The position numbers and the translations under genes were made by a program. A DNA stretch of 64,000 nt from Tenuifilum sp040752515. Its GTDB lineage: Bacteria; Bacteroidota; Bacteroidia; Bacteroidales; Tenuifilaceae. Under the pieces are notes generated by a model. The model was not told the DNA's origin. It was given only the letters and a program-made list of their open reading frames with translations, and searched no databases. This document shows positions 55,890 to 63,892 of the stretch, one piece after another (the first letter of the stretch is position 1; every line of letters starts with the position of its first letter). The stretch covers positions 1-64,000 of the forward strand of contig JBFMGQ010000009.1 of the NCBI GenBank assembly GCA_040752515.1, written 5' to 3'.

Positions 55890-56903
55890 ATGTCAAAACT
55901 CACGACCAATTATCTAGGAATAGAGCTTCGGAACCCGCTAATAGTGGGTGCATCGTCGCTCACGTCAAACATCGACACCCTAAAGGCTATAGAAAAGGCC
56001 GGAGCGGGTGCCGTTGTTTTTAAATCACTTTTCGAGGAACAAATCCAGCTCGAGGAGCTGGAGCTGGAGAATGAGCTGCAGGAGTACAATGAGCGCCATG
56101 CCGAGATGGTTAAGCTTTTTCCTACGCTCAAACATGCAGGTCCTGCCGATCACCTGGCTAAGCTTAAAAAGGCTAAGGAAACACTTGGAATTCCGGTAAT
56201 CGGAAGCCTTAACGCCATGCATCCCGATACCTGGGCTGAGTATGCGCAGGCCATTGCCGACACCGGTGTCGATGCCCTTGAGCTGAACTTTTACACCACC
56301 CCCAAGGATTTTGAGGTGGAGGGGAAAACAATCATTCAGTCGCAGGTTGAGATACTGCAAAGTGTTAAGGAAAAAATAAAGATACCTATCAGTGTGAAGC
56401 TTAGCCCATTCTACACCAATCCGCTGGATGTGATTCGCCGTTTCGACGAGACCGATGTTGATGGTTTTGTTCTGTTCAACAGGCTTTTCCAGCCCGATAT
56501 CGATATCGATAAGGAGGAACTGGTTCAAACCATTATCCTGAGCGAAACAAATGACCACAGGTTGCCATTACGTTTCACCGGTTTGCTTTATGGCAATATT
56601 GCTGCCGATATATGTGCCGCAACAGGCATTATAACCGGTCACGATGCCGTTAAGATGATACTAGCCGGAGCCGATGCCTTCCAGGTGGTTAGTGCGCTAT
56701 ACAAGCATGGTATTGATCATATTACCACCATGCTCTCACAAATTGAAAGCTGGATGAACCAGAAGGGGTATAAATCAGTTGACGATTTTAGGGGTAAGCT
56801 GGCCAAAAAGAACCTTCACGACCCATTTGCCTACCGCCGCGCCCAGTATGTTGATATCCTGCTCCGTTCAAACGAGATTATTAAAACCAATGCATTAAAG
56901 TAA
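55890..56903 (+). CDS. dihydroorotate dehydrogenase-like protein
   Basis: A 337-residue FMN-binding TIM barrel. MSKLTTNYLGIELRNPLIVGASSLTS is the DHODH-like beginning; SLNAMHPDTW, ALELNFYTTP, SVKLSPFYTNP and GADAFQVVSALYKHG are the other family segments. The usual catalytic Cys/Ser segment of pyrimidine-pathway enzymes is not clear, and this group is typically a side paralogue in Bacteroidota with unknown substrate. ATG at 55890 chosen over a TTG 15 codons earlier. A terminator follows. Confidence 0.85.
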   Translation: MSKLTTNYLGIELRNPLIVGASSLTSNIDTLKAIEKAGAGAVVFKSLFEEQIQLEELELENELQEYNERHAEMVKLFPTLKHAGPADHLAKLKKAKETLGIPVIGSLNAMHPDTWAEYAQAIADTGVDALELNFYTTPKDFEVEGKTIIQSQVEILQSVKEKIKIPISVKLSPFYTNPLDVIRRFDETDVDGFVLFNRLFQPDIDIDKEELVQTIILSETNDHRLPLRFTGLLYGNIAADICAATGIITGHDAVKMILAGADAFQVVSALYKHGIDHITTMLSQIESWMNQKGYKSVDDFRGKLAKKNLHDPFAYRRAQYVDILLRSNEIIKTNALK

Positions 56904-56924
56904 ATAATTTAATATTCTATACCA

Positions 56925-56956
56925 ATAAAAGCCGGCCTGAGTTGCCGGCTTTTTGC
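56925..56956 (+). terminator. rho-independent terminator of the dihydroorotate dehydrogenase-like gene
   Basis: GCCGGC (56931-56936) pairs with GCCGGC (56944-56949) around CTGAGTT with AAAA before and TTTTT after. The first boundary of the cassette array lies within 10 bases of its T-run. Confidence 0.85.
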
Positions 56957-56958
56957 AA

Positions 56959-57087
56959 TAACGGTCGAGTGTATGCGCCGTGCGGGATTACGGGGCTGCG
57001 TCTGTATCACCCGAGATAAAACTACAAGGCGAGAGACGACCTTCGAAAACCACCTGAAACCCGCATGGCGTATACACTTTGTTGGGC
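56959..57087 (-). other. attC-like site C (end of cassette array)
   Basis: Arms 56968-56986 and 57060-57078 are inverse copies with three mismatches. Read on the minus strand the site opens with GCCCAAC (57087-57081), an exact match to the integron R'' consensus RYYYAAC. The closing box next to the chromosome (GTTATTG) deviates from GTTRRRY. It overlaps the last 22 codons of the methylase gene. Confidence 0.6.
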
Positions 57088-57957
57088 GTAGTATTTTATT
57101 TTTTCTTTGTCTGTTGGATTTTCAATCTCTGGAACCCACAAATTATCACTGAACACAAATACCTCTGAACCTTTACTTGCGTTACCTGCATGATAATTAA
57201 TATCAAATGTTGTTTGCCGAAATTTTGAGTATAAATCCCTAATCGGCTTAACATTATCATAGGAAACAATCCAATTAATATCACTTAATCCATTGATAAC
57301 ATTAAATATCTTTTCGTGGTCTTCGTGTTTATAGAAGTTTATGTATAAATCACGTCCTTTATTGTAATATGGTGGGTCAAAATATATGAGAGAATTCGAA
57401 GGTAGTTCGGCTGCAATTTGAGGTATTAAGCATACAGCATCTTGATTGTATAATTTAATTCTGTTTTTGTAGAGTGAAACTCTTTTAATCCGTTTTGCTA
57501 AATCGGTTTTATTAAATCTCGCATCAATTTTCCATTTTCCATGTTGCTCTAAACCACCAATTATACCACCTTTAAGAATTCCAGACCGATTAGTTCGATT
57601 AAGAAAAAATGTAGAAAAACCCACTTCCAAAGAATCGAACTCTTGTTTGTTATTATGAATATACTTTTGACGTTTCCATTCTTCAACTGTTATAGAAGTA
57701 TCCCAAATCTTTTTACAAAATTCGTCAGGTTTATTTATAATTGAGTCCCAGAAACAAAAAACTGAATAATCAAAATCATTGATATGTGCTACAGAGGCGT
57801 ATTCGTTTATTAACAAAGACAATGCTATTGAAGCCCCACCAGCATATGGCTCAACATAATGTCCACCATTTAAACAATTAACTTTAAAAAGTAACTCAAT
57901 AAAATCAGACAGTCTCCCTTTACCTCCTGGGTATCTTAGTGGTGAATAGAAATCCAT
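57022..57957 (-). CDS. D12-class DNA adenine N6-methyltransferase (Dam-like)
   Basis: A 311-residue methylase. RYPGGKGRL and VEPYAGGASIAL form the S-adenosylmethionine site (motifs X and I), IYFDPPYYNKG is motif IV, and FFLNRTNRSGI lies between. It adds a methyl group to adenine in a recognition site that cannot be predicted here. The last 22 residues (AQQSVYAMRVSGGFRRSS...) are encoded by the recombination site that follows, so the natural C-terminus is shorter. It follows the ParB-like gene by 4 bases and is probably its functional partner. Codon and base use is AT-richer than in the flanking genes, which fits acquisition. Confidence 0.9.
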   Translation of the reverse strand: MDFYSPLRYPGGKGRLSDFIELLFKVNCLNGGHYVEPYAGGASIALSLLINEYASVAHINDFDYSVFCFWDSIINKPDEFCKKIWDTSITVEEWKRQKYIHNNKQEFDSLEVGFSTFFLNRTNRSGILKGGIIGGLEQHGKWKIDARFNKTDLAKRIKRVSLYKNRIKLYNQDAVCLIPQIAAELPSNSLIYFDPPYYNKGRDLYINFYKHEDHEKIFNVINGLSDINWIVSYDNVKPIRDLYSKFRQTTFDINYHAGNASKGSEVFVFSDNLWVPEIENPTDKEKIKYYAQQSVYAMRVSGGFRRSSLAL

Positions 57958-57961
57958 ATAC

Positions 57962-59323
57962 TTAAATTAAATCCCACAATTTTACGATAAATAATTCAAT
58001 ATTATCCCAAGCTATTTTCAAATCGTTTTCAGAGGGATTTAAGTGTTTATTATGAACATATGAATTAAAAGTGTCAATAGAAAGAATATTATTGCTATTG
58101 GCAACACTATTTCTAATTGCTTTCAGTTTATGTTTATCAAGGTGTTTATTTGCTTCGAGGTAGTTTGCAACTTCTTCAACCTTTTTCCTTAATTTATCAT
58201 CTTTTGTAACAGAGGTCATCTTTTGTGCTTCAATAAATGAGTCAATACTCAATTCAATGAATACCCTAAAAGTAATTGCGCCAGCATTACAGAACTCCCT
58301 CAAATCCAAATCTTTTAGCTCTCTATAGATTTTATTAACTCGTGGTTGATTTATATGAATTATTGAATTTTTTGGGATAATTGAATTCCTTGAAGTTGAG
58401 AGTGGTTTACTTTTTGATTTGGGGGAAGTTGAAGCTGGGGGACTTGCTTGAACCTGTTTAGTGGGTGGATTAGAAGTTGTAAGTTCCCAATTATCCTTGA
58501 ATGATATACTTTTATTTGGCAAATCTGACGGTTTAAAAGTCTCCAGATAATTCAACCTATCATCCTTGTAATATATTTCCTTAACAGTAAAATCATTACG
58601 AAGTAAATCTTTTGCAACTTTTGTTAATGGTTTTACAACTTCCTCAGCAGGTAAATTTGAATATACTTTTCCATTACTAATTTCAATCCCAACAGTCTTT
58701 CTAAAGTCTGGGTCAGTGATTAATCGTTGGAAGCTCGAAGAAGGAAGGTTAGGTAAATCCTTTTTCAAATCCGCATCAATATTTTGATTTTTTAGAAAGT
58801 CAATTACTTGTAATGCATAGGAAGCCTTACCTTCAACTCTTTCTTCAAATCGTGCCTTTTGTTGAGCATCCCACGTAACAACACCAACACCATCATTTTC
58901 ACCTGTATGTTTTAGTTTTATCCATCTATTAGCATCGTTTTCATTTGCAAAAATCACACAAGGAATCTCAGTAATTGGACTTTGATAAAAAGTCTCACTT
59001 AGTTTTTTAAATGAATTTAATAACGATTTGTTCTTTTCTGGAATTAACTCAGGGTTGGCCAATAACTTTAACGCTGTGATTCTTCGATTCCCTTCTAATA
59101 CGTTGAATTGATTTTCTGATTTCTCATGGGGTGTAACCAAAACTAATTCAGAAGGATTCAATCCATTATCGATAATGTCCTGAGCCAGTTTTACTAATTT
59201 TTGACCTTGGTCTTCAATCATCTGAGCTATTGCCTCTCTCTGATTTCCTACCATTTCAAATCTTGGATTCTCAATATTTACGCTTAATAAGGATAAATCA
59301 AGTAATTTAGATTCGTAATTCAT
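57962..59323 (-). CDS. ParB/Srx-like N-terminal domain protein with helical C-terminal domain
   Basis: A 453-residue protein. Residues about 5-125 contain a ParB/sulfiredoxin-type fold: LLSVNIENPRFE, QGQKLVKLAQDIIDNGLNPSEL, and the core GNRRITALKLL. Residues about 290-330 are a low-complexity S/P/K linker. The C-terminal 130 residues are helical with SIDTFNSYVHN. ParB-fold proteins can be CTP-switch clamps or nucleases; in defence loci related proteins act on modified DNA. No restriction enzyme is nearby, so this protein is the obvious effector candidate beside the methylase. Function is not established. Confidence 0.75.
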   Translation of the reverse strand: MNYESKLLDLSLLSVNIENPRFEMVGNQREAIAQMIEDQGQKLVKLAQDIIDNGLNPSELVLVTPHEKSENQFNVLEGNRRITALKLLANPELIPEKNKSLLNSFKKLSETFYQSPITEIPCVIFANENDANRWIKLKHTGENDGVGVVTWDAQQKARFEERVEGKASYALQVIDFLKNQNIDADLKKDLPNLPSSSFQRLITDPDFRKTVGIEISNGKVYSNLPAEEVVKPLTKVAKDLLRNDFTVKEIYYKDDRLNYLETFKPSDLPNKSISFKDNWELTTSNPPTKQVQASPPASTSPKSKSKPLSTSRNSIIPKNSIIHINQPRVNKIYRELKDLDLREFCNAGAITFRVFIELSIDSFIEAQKMTSVTKDDKLRKKVEEVANYLEANKHLDKHKLKAIRNSVANSNNILSIDTFNSYVHNKHLNPSENDLKIAWDNIELFIVKLWDLI

Positions 59324-59364
59324 AATGTTAATATTTTAAGGGTCATACGGTTTCTCAATATTAC

Positions 59365-59496
59365 GCCCAACGTTTTGGCGCTTGGCGCAGTGGCGGATTT
59401 CGGAGCACAAAACTGTCAATACACCACAAAAGTTGATGCGAGGTAGAATGTTCAATTAACCACTTCACCCGCCATTGAGCCAAACGCCTGTTAGCG
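59365..59496 (-). other. attC-like site B
   Basis: Minus strand: opening box CCGCTAAC (near 59496-59489), arms 59469-59488 and 59377-59396 that are inverse copies with four mismatches (GGCGTTTGGCTCAATGGCGG against GGCGCTTGGCGCAGTGGCGG), closing box GTTGGGC (59371-59365), which fits GTTRRRY exactly. It separates the AbiGi-like unit from the methylase unit. Confidence 0.65.
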
Positions 59497-59505
59497 GTTC
59501 GGCTT

Positions 59506-60294
59506 TTATATAAATCGCTTCCACCATTTATTTTCTACTTTAACTTCATATATTAAAAACTTATCGCTGCTCAATTCGCTAATTTCTTTTGTTCGTTTAA
59601 AAAATGATTTAGGTAAAATTATGTAATCAATGTCGTCTAGAGAGAATTTCATTTCACATATAAATTTACCTCCAACTAATCCGTGCATACCTCCATATCC
59701 TATTTTTTCAGCTCCTTTCCCTGATTCAAATGGTAATGTGTCGTAGTTTAATCGCCATTCTCTTTGGTAATAGTTTTCGTCACGTTCCTTGTATGAAAAT
59801 TCTTGAGTAAAACCAAAAAGGTCATTTAGAGCATATAATTGTTCAGATGTAAACTGATAGCGGTCGCCAACACCATTATTTAGTTTTGCGTCTTTCCATT
59901 CTCTGTCAACCTCCTCTGAGAGTAGTTTGTTTATTAAACTGTTTGTCGATTTAATTCTTTCTAGGTGCTTTCCCGTTGTATATAAAACGGGGTTAGCTCC
60001 ATATTCAATCATTTTTGATTTCTTAAAACCAACGCCAAACTTTCCAAATTTTGCACAAAACTGTTTACTGTATTTCAATGGTAAATCTGTAAAACAAACC
60101 ATCATTGTTCGTCTATCGTTAATGTTGTCTCTTGTTGATGGCTGATCAACAGGTGTTGCGAAGTTGGGGCAGTAAGAAAGATAAATTTTCTGTTTTGAAA
60201 TTATACTTTTTAGAATTTCAAAAGATTTTTCGTCATCCTTTCCCCGTCCTGTCCAGTGAACTAGTGTATTACTTATGTATTTATCCTTTGTCAT
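59506..60294 (-). CDS. AbiGi-like / DUF2971-related protein
   Basis: A 262-residue protein. NTLVHWTGRGKDDEKSFEILKSIISKQKIYLSYCP and MMVCFTDLP resemble AbiGi antitoxin-like proteins of abortive infection systems (and the related DUF2971 fold); YYQREWRLNYDTLPF is another shared element. AbiGi is usually the antitoxin of AbiGii toxins; no AbiGii-like toxin is seen, so either it acts alone or with its small upstream partner. The start codon follows the upstream stop without any gap. Confidence 0.65.
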   Translation of the reverse strand: MTKDKYISNTLVHWTGRGKDDEKSFEILKSIISKQKIYLSYCPNFATPVDQPSTRDNINDRRTMMVCFTDLPLKYSKQFCAKFGKFGVGFKKSKMIEYGANPVLYTTGKHLERIKSTNSLINKLLSEEVDREWKDAKLNNGVGDRYQFTSEQLYALNDLFGFTQEFSYKERDENYYQREWRLNYDTLPFESGKGAEKIGYGGMHGLVGGKFICEMKFSLDDIDYIILPKSFFKRTKEISELSSDKFLIYEVKVENKWWKRFI

Positions 60295-60531
60295 TTAATT
60301 AACTTGTATTATTTCTAGTGCTTCTTCGCAATAGTATTTTTCAGTAGGGTTGTCAGCCAAGTCAATTCTAACAACAAAAAAATAAGATTCCGTGTAACCT
60401 CTTGGGTCTTGTGGGTGTACTTCGAATGCGTTTTGTAAAACACCACGAATAACTCTATTGTCCGTTAGTGTTATTTGAACAATGTTGTTTCCAAATTGGT
60501 CAATTGAATTCAATAATTGTTGTAGTGTCAT
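60295..60531 (-). CDS. small protein, unknown, partner of the AbiGi-like gene
   Basis: A 78-residue soluble protein (TLQQLLNSIDQFGNN, then TLTDNRVIRGVLQNAFEVHP), predicted as a small beta-rich fold, possibly Sm/SH3-like given NRVIRGVL. I do not recognise a family. Its TAA stop is followed at once by the ATG of the AbiGi-like gene, which points to strict co-translation and a shared function. Confidence 0.65.
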   Translation of the reverse strand: MTLQQLLNSIDQFGNNIVQITLTDNRVIRGVLQNAFEVHPQDPRGYTESYFFVVRIDLADNPTEKYYCEEALEIIQVN

Positions 60532-60580
60532 TTTTATGTTTCCTAAATTGTTTGTGGTTGTTGTGTCGTCATAAGCTGAC

Positions 60581-60712
60581 CGCCAACGTTTGCTGCTAAA
60601 AACCGTTGGGGAGTTCGAAGCAGCAATCTTGTCCCACGTTAAAATATAATTTAAAAACCAATTAAAAACTTGTCTATGCCTCAGCCCCGTTGGGTTTTAG
60701 CAGCTGTTAGCG
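60581..60712 (-). other. attC-like site A
   Basis: Arms GCTGCTAAAA (60593-60602) and TTTTAGCAGC (60695-60704) pair, with a further GGGG/CCCC stretch inside. Minus-strand ends are CCGCTAAC (opening) and GTTGGCGG (closing). The stop codon of the SMI1-like gene is made by the opening box. The site separates the SMI1 unit from the AbiGi unit. Confidence 0.6.
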
Positions 60713-61534
60713 GTTCGGGCTTTTATTGAAGTACTCTCTTAATTCTTTTATTGTTAATTCATTCTGTCTGAACAAGGTTATTAATTCTGTTGCCTGTCCA
60801 TTGTCTGAAAATGTAATCAATAAAAAGTTTTCATCAACTTCTGGAAATTGTACCGATTGAATTTCCATTTGTCCTTTTAGCTCTTCATACCTGTCTTCTC
60901 CTTGTCTTATAAAACCACTTGGTACTTTGTTTGGACTAACCCAAATCCAATTGTCTTTGTATCTATTACTGTAAATTGGATAACCGTGTGCAAATAAATC
61001 AGGTTCTCCAAAGTCTTTGCTTATTGACAAGGAAATGAGGTTTAAAGTTTCTGTTATAGAAGCATTCGTTTCAATTACGAATTGATTTTCAGTCTCAATG
61101 ACTAGCTTGTCAATGTACTCCTTGAAAGTTTTTGCAATTGGCTTTTCAAAATCAACTTCTGTGTCAATATATGTTACTTCTGGTTCGTCTTTATTTTTAC
61201 GATAGTCTAAGCAAATATTCCAATGACCATCTCCGTCGAAAGGGAATAGTCCGTCAATTTCATAACTTAGCCCTTCATATTCTTTCAACCATTCGAAGTC
61301 AGTGATTGAAGGATAGTAAGGTCCAATACCTGAAATTTGAGAGTGTGGTGTGTCTTCAATTGTGTATCTAATGTATCCACCATTTTGGATTCTCAAAAGT
61401 TCTAAATATTCCTTGGGTAGTTTGTAACCCATTTTTGTTTCTGCTTCTTTAATTATTTTCTCTGTCAAAGCAGGTTGCACGTAAGGCAAATATTTTGGCA
61501 CTCGCCAAATGCTTTTCAAATTTTTATCTGTCAT
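60707..61534 (-). CDS. SMI1/KNR4 family protein
   Basis: A 275-residue protein. Residues about 20-150 are an SMI1/KNR4 domain (LTEKIIKEAETKMGYKLPKEYLELLRIQNGG, GLFPFDGDGHWNICLDY), frequent as immunity proteins for polymorphic toxins. The C-terminal 120 residues are separate (NASITETLNLISLSISKDFG, then DRYEELKGQMEIQSVQFPEVDENF) and look like a second domain. No toxin is next to it, so it is an orphan, as common in cassette arrays where lone immunity genes persist. Its stop codon lies in the recombination site. Confidence 0.88.
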   Translation of the reverse strand: MTDKNLKSIWRVPKYLPYVQPALTEKIIKEAETKMGYKLPKEYLELLRIQNGGYIRYTIEDTPHSQISGIGPYYPSITDFEWLKEYEGLSYEIDGLFPFDGDGHWNICLDYRKNKDEPEVTYIDTEVDFEKPIAKTFKEYIDKLVIETENQFVIETNASITETLNLISLSISKDFGEPDLFAHGYPIYSNRYKDNWIWVSPNKVPSGFIRQGEDRYEELKGQMEIQSVQFPEVDENFLLITFSDNGQATELITLFRQNELTIKELREYFNKSPNR

Positions 61535-61550
61535 TAATTTCTTTGCTTGT

Positions 61551-61583
61551 ATTTAACGCTGTCTCAGTAGCCTGACCGCTAAC
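61551..61583 (-). other. half attC/attI-like boundary of the array
   Basis: On the minus strand it reads GTTAGCGGTCAGGCT and then GCGTTAAAT; the latter box (61557-61551) fits GTTRRRY. GTTAGCGGTCAG matches the end of site A (GTTGGCGGTCAGC). No inverse arm is found farther upstream, so only one half of a site is left, or this is an attI-type boundary. Confidence 0.5.
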
Positions 61584-61593
61584 TCGTTTATAT

Positions 61594-61653
61594 GTATGAT
61601 AAAATCATACAATATATCCTAAATTGGACGAATATGTATGATTTTAATCATAC
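61594..61653. promoter_or_regulatory. pair of operator-like palindromes
   Basis: GTATGAT-AAA-ATCATAC (61594-61610) and GTATGAT-TTTA-ATCATAC (61636-61653) have identical 7-bp arms. Their centres are about 42 bases apart, four helical turns. This is the pattern of sites bound by dimeric repressors such as XRE-type antitoxins. It lies just upstream (minus-strand sense) of the cassette array. Confidence 0.6.
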
Positions 61654-61807
61654 TAATTGCTAAACTAAAGAAATTTTACAAATTATCAAATGAACTTTTA
61701 ATTTATTTGCAAACTATTTTGACTATCGAATGAAGTTGATCGTGGTAAACGACCTCACCCCAGCCCTTTTCCTAAGAAGGAATGGAAGGGTAAAAGCAAA
61801 AAGGGGT

Positions 61808-62081
61808 ATAAAAGCCTAACCCGCCAATGGGTCAGGGGTGGAACGTGGCGGTGGGCCTAGTAAGCGATACCACATGAGCCACGCCGCAGGCGGGGCGAAT
61901 TGTGTCGCGTGGCAGTTCCGCCCCCGGGGCACCCATCGGGTTAGGCTTTTCGGCCTTGATTTTCTTTGGTTCTTTCTGGTATCAAGACAAGAAAGAACAT
62001 TTAAATGGTGCTTTGCAATGCTTTTCCGTTGCGATGCAGTGGTTCACTCTTGCTCTTTGTTCTATGCATGGCGTGCATCGC
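61808..62081 (+). repeat. folded repeat, copy 2
   Basis: Second copy of the element at 175-447, with the same stem order: 61834-61844 with 61915-61925, 61864-61870 with 61902-61908, 61878-61884 with 61890-61896, 61969-61980 with 61987-61998, 62031-62038 with 62074-62081. Changes against copy 1 keep base pairs in three stems. The 93-codon open frame across it is not treated as a gene. Confidence 0.75.
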
Positions 62082-62517
62082 TATACAAGTGGGGTAGTCA
62101 TGGAGTTACAAATGTTTAGCCCCTACGGGGCGTGGGGCGTGGGGCGTGGTTCGCGGTAAACAACCTCACCCCAGCCCCTCTCCTGAAAGGAGAAAGAATT
62201 GCTGTTGGTTCGTTTTATTGCGTAGCCAAAGTCTCCCCTTTCAGGGGAGATTTAGAGGGGTCAGTTATGTTGCTCGTTATTTGTGAATTTAAATGGAACA
62301 CAGATGACGCAGATTGTGCGGCTTTACACTGTGAAACACCTTGTGAACCCTGTGAAACACTGTGATACTTATTAATTTAATTGTTGATAGTAAATTCAAC
62401 AGAACGCAGAAAGTACAGATTGAAATGATATGCTGATATACAGCCAGCCAAGCACTAAACACTAAACACTAAACACAACCGCCCCCGTACACTGCACACT
62501 GCGCACTGTACACTACT

Positions 62518-63603
62518 TTATTCCTTATCGTTCCAACGCCTATCGAAGGCAATATACATTTTAAAGGTAAACCCGTGGTTTAGAAGAATTCCGCTAAAGT
62601 CGAGACCTAAATCCTCTTTCTTCCGTGTGTTTGCCCCAAATGGAAAGAATGCAGTTCCCTCAAGGTCGTAGCCTGCCGCAAAAACTATAAGCGATGAGCC
62701 GGATTTGATAAGGTAACGTAAACCCACCGAGAGGAAGTAGTGCACATTTACATTAAAAAGCGATGATGAGGTAACTGTGCGCCCTGGATTTAGGGCTCCG
62801 GCCATTTGAATACTTTTTGAGGTAAGCTTACCGGGCCCAAAACCAATTCTGTCCTCAGTTGATGCGTAAACTGCCAGTTTCATTGGAGGTTGACCCGGTA
62901 TTAGGCCATATCGGCCCCCAACCTGGCATAGCTGCCTTAGCAAATCGAACCCTGCACTTAAATTGAACGATCTAATTTTATAGAGTGAATCGTATGCAGG
63001 CTTGCCAAACTTTAGGTCGTCCGGAAAATTACCCTCGGTGGTAAGCGTGGCAATTTCTACGGGGAATCCCATTGAGGTGTATCCAATTCCCCAGTAAAAT
63101 CCCATATTGTTTTCAACAACATCAAGTACCCATTTCCCGTCGATGTACCTTTTCTTTTTGAAGGTTTTCAGGATATCGATGTTGAAGTAGGGGTTATTAA
63201 AGTCAACCTGATTCAGGTAATCGCCTGGTGGTAAATCGCCAGTCCAGTACAACGTACCTGAGATGTTAGAGCGTTGAATCTTTAACCAGTACCCCTTAAA
63301 CCCAAGGTATCCTCCCCAGCGGTAGGCTTTGCTAATAGCGTTATTCTCGAATTGGGCATTCAAACCCAGCCGCAAGCCAATCCGTCGTATGCCAAAGTTC
63401 CCCTCAACGCTCATCATCGACGATGTTTTGAAATCAACAGTAAGTGGTTTTCCAATGGCTGAATGCTGAATGAAATTAATGTACCAATTCATTTTAGGAG
63501 TATACCAAATCCCAATAAATGCAGGTATTGTGTCCTTTGAACTCGCATGGATTTGCAATGTTACAGGAAACAATAGGATGAGAAATAACGCCATTTTTTT
63601 CAT
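62518..63603 (-). CDS. outer membrane protein of unknown function
   Basis: A 361-residue protein with a signal peptide (MKKMALFLILLFPVTLQIHAS) and a barrel-like sequence of alternating strands with many G, F and Y residues (RRIGLRLGLNAQFE, FYWGIGYTSMGFPVEI, GLRYLIKSGSSLIVFAAGY, ending FTFKMYIAFDRRW). No family is recognised. The ATG at 63603 is chosen over an upstream in-frame ATG because it begins a proper signal peptide. It has no same-strand neighbour within 1 kb. Confidence 0.75.
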   Translation of the reverse strand: MKKMALFLILLFPVTLQIHASSKDTIPAFIGIWYTPKMNWYINFIQHSAIGKPLTVDFKTSSMMSVEGNFGIRRIGLRLGLNAQFENNAISKAYRWGGYLGFKGYWLKIQRSNISGTLYWTGDLPPGDYLNQVDFNNPYFNIDILKTFKKKRYIDGKWVLDVVENNMGFYWGIGYTSMGFPVEIATLTTEGNFPDDLKFGKPAYDSLYKIRSFNLSAGFDLLRQLCQVGGRYGLIPGQPPMKLAVYASTEDRIGFGPGKLTSKSIQMAGALNPGRTVTSSSLFNVNVHYFLSVGLRYLIKSGSSLIVFAAGYDLEGTAFFPFGANTRKKEDLGLDFSGILLNHGFTFKMYIAFDRRWNDKE

Positions 63604-63892
63604 GGTATTTTTTTTTAGGTGAATAATTGTGGAGTAATGCCGTACAAAGAACACATTGAAATTGAGGTCAATTTAGCTGTTTTTCACATTCATCAAAATG
63701 GTATTCATGGTTTTAGGAATTATTTTTTTTATTGACAAACAGTATCATGGGATTAATACCATTAAACTGTTGATAAAAAATAATTATTAGATGTTTTCCC
63801 ACTCGGGTAAGTGGGGTTAATTGGTTAAATTCGCATTGGGTGATTAAATGCTATTTTTCAAGTAATCAATCAGGTATAATACTTTTTGCTAA

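Larger units (their letters stand above)
61535..62517. other. gene-free region: array boundary, operators and folded repeat
   Basis: Contains the upstream array boundary (61551-61583), two operator-like palindromes (61594-61610 and 61636-61653), the second folded repeat (61808-62081), several CACCCCAGCCC/TCTCCT-type repeat fragments near 61755-61790 and 62165-62260 and short CACTAAA units near 62453-62475. Open frames of 77-93 codons here are explained by the repeats. No integrase, toxin or antitoxin gene is seen. Confidence 0.7.

Noticed and set aside
57022..59323. Classical type II restriction-modification system
   Set aside because: The partner of the methylase has a ParB-like fold and no recognisable restriction-endonuclease motif.
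56959..61583. Prophage or integrative conjugative element
   Set aside because: No integrase, structural, replication or conjugation gene is seen, and the repeated palindromes between genes fit a cassette array better.
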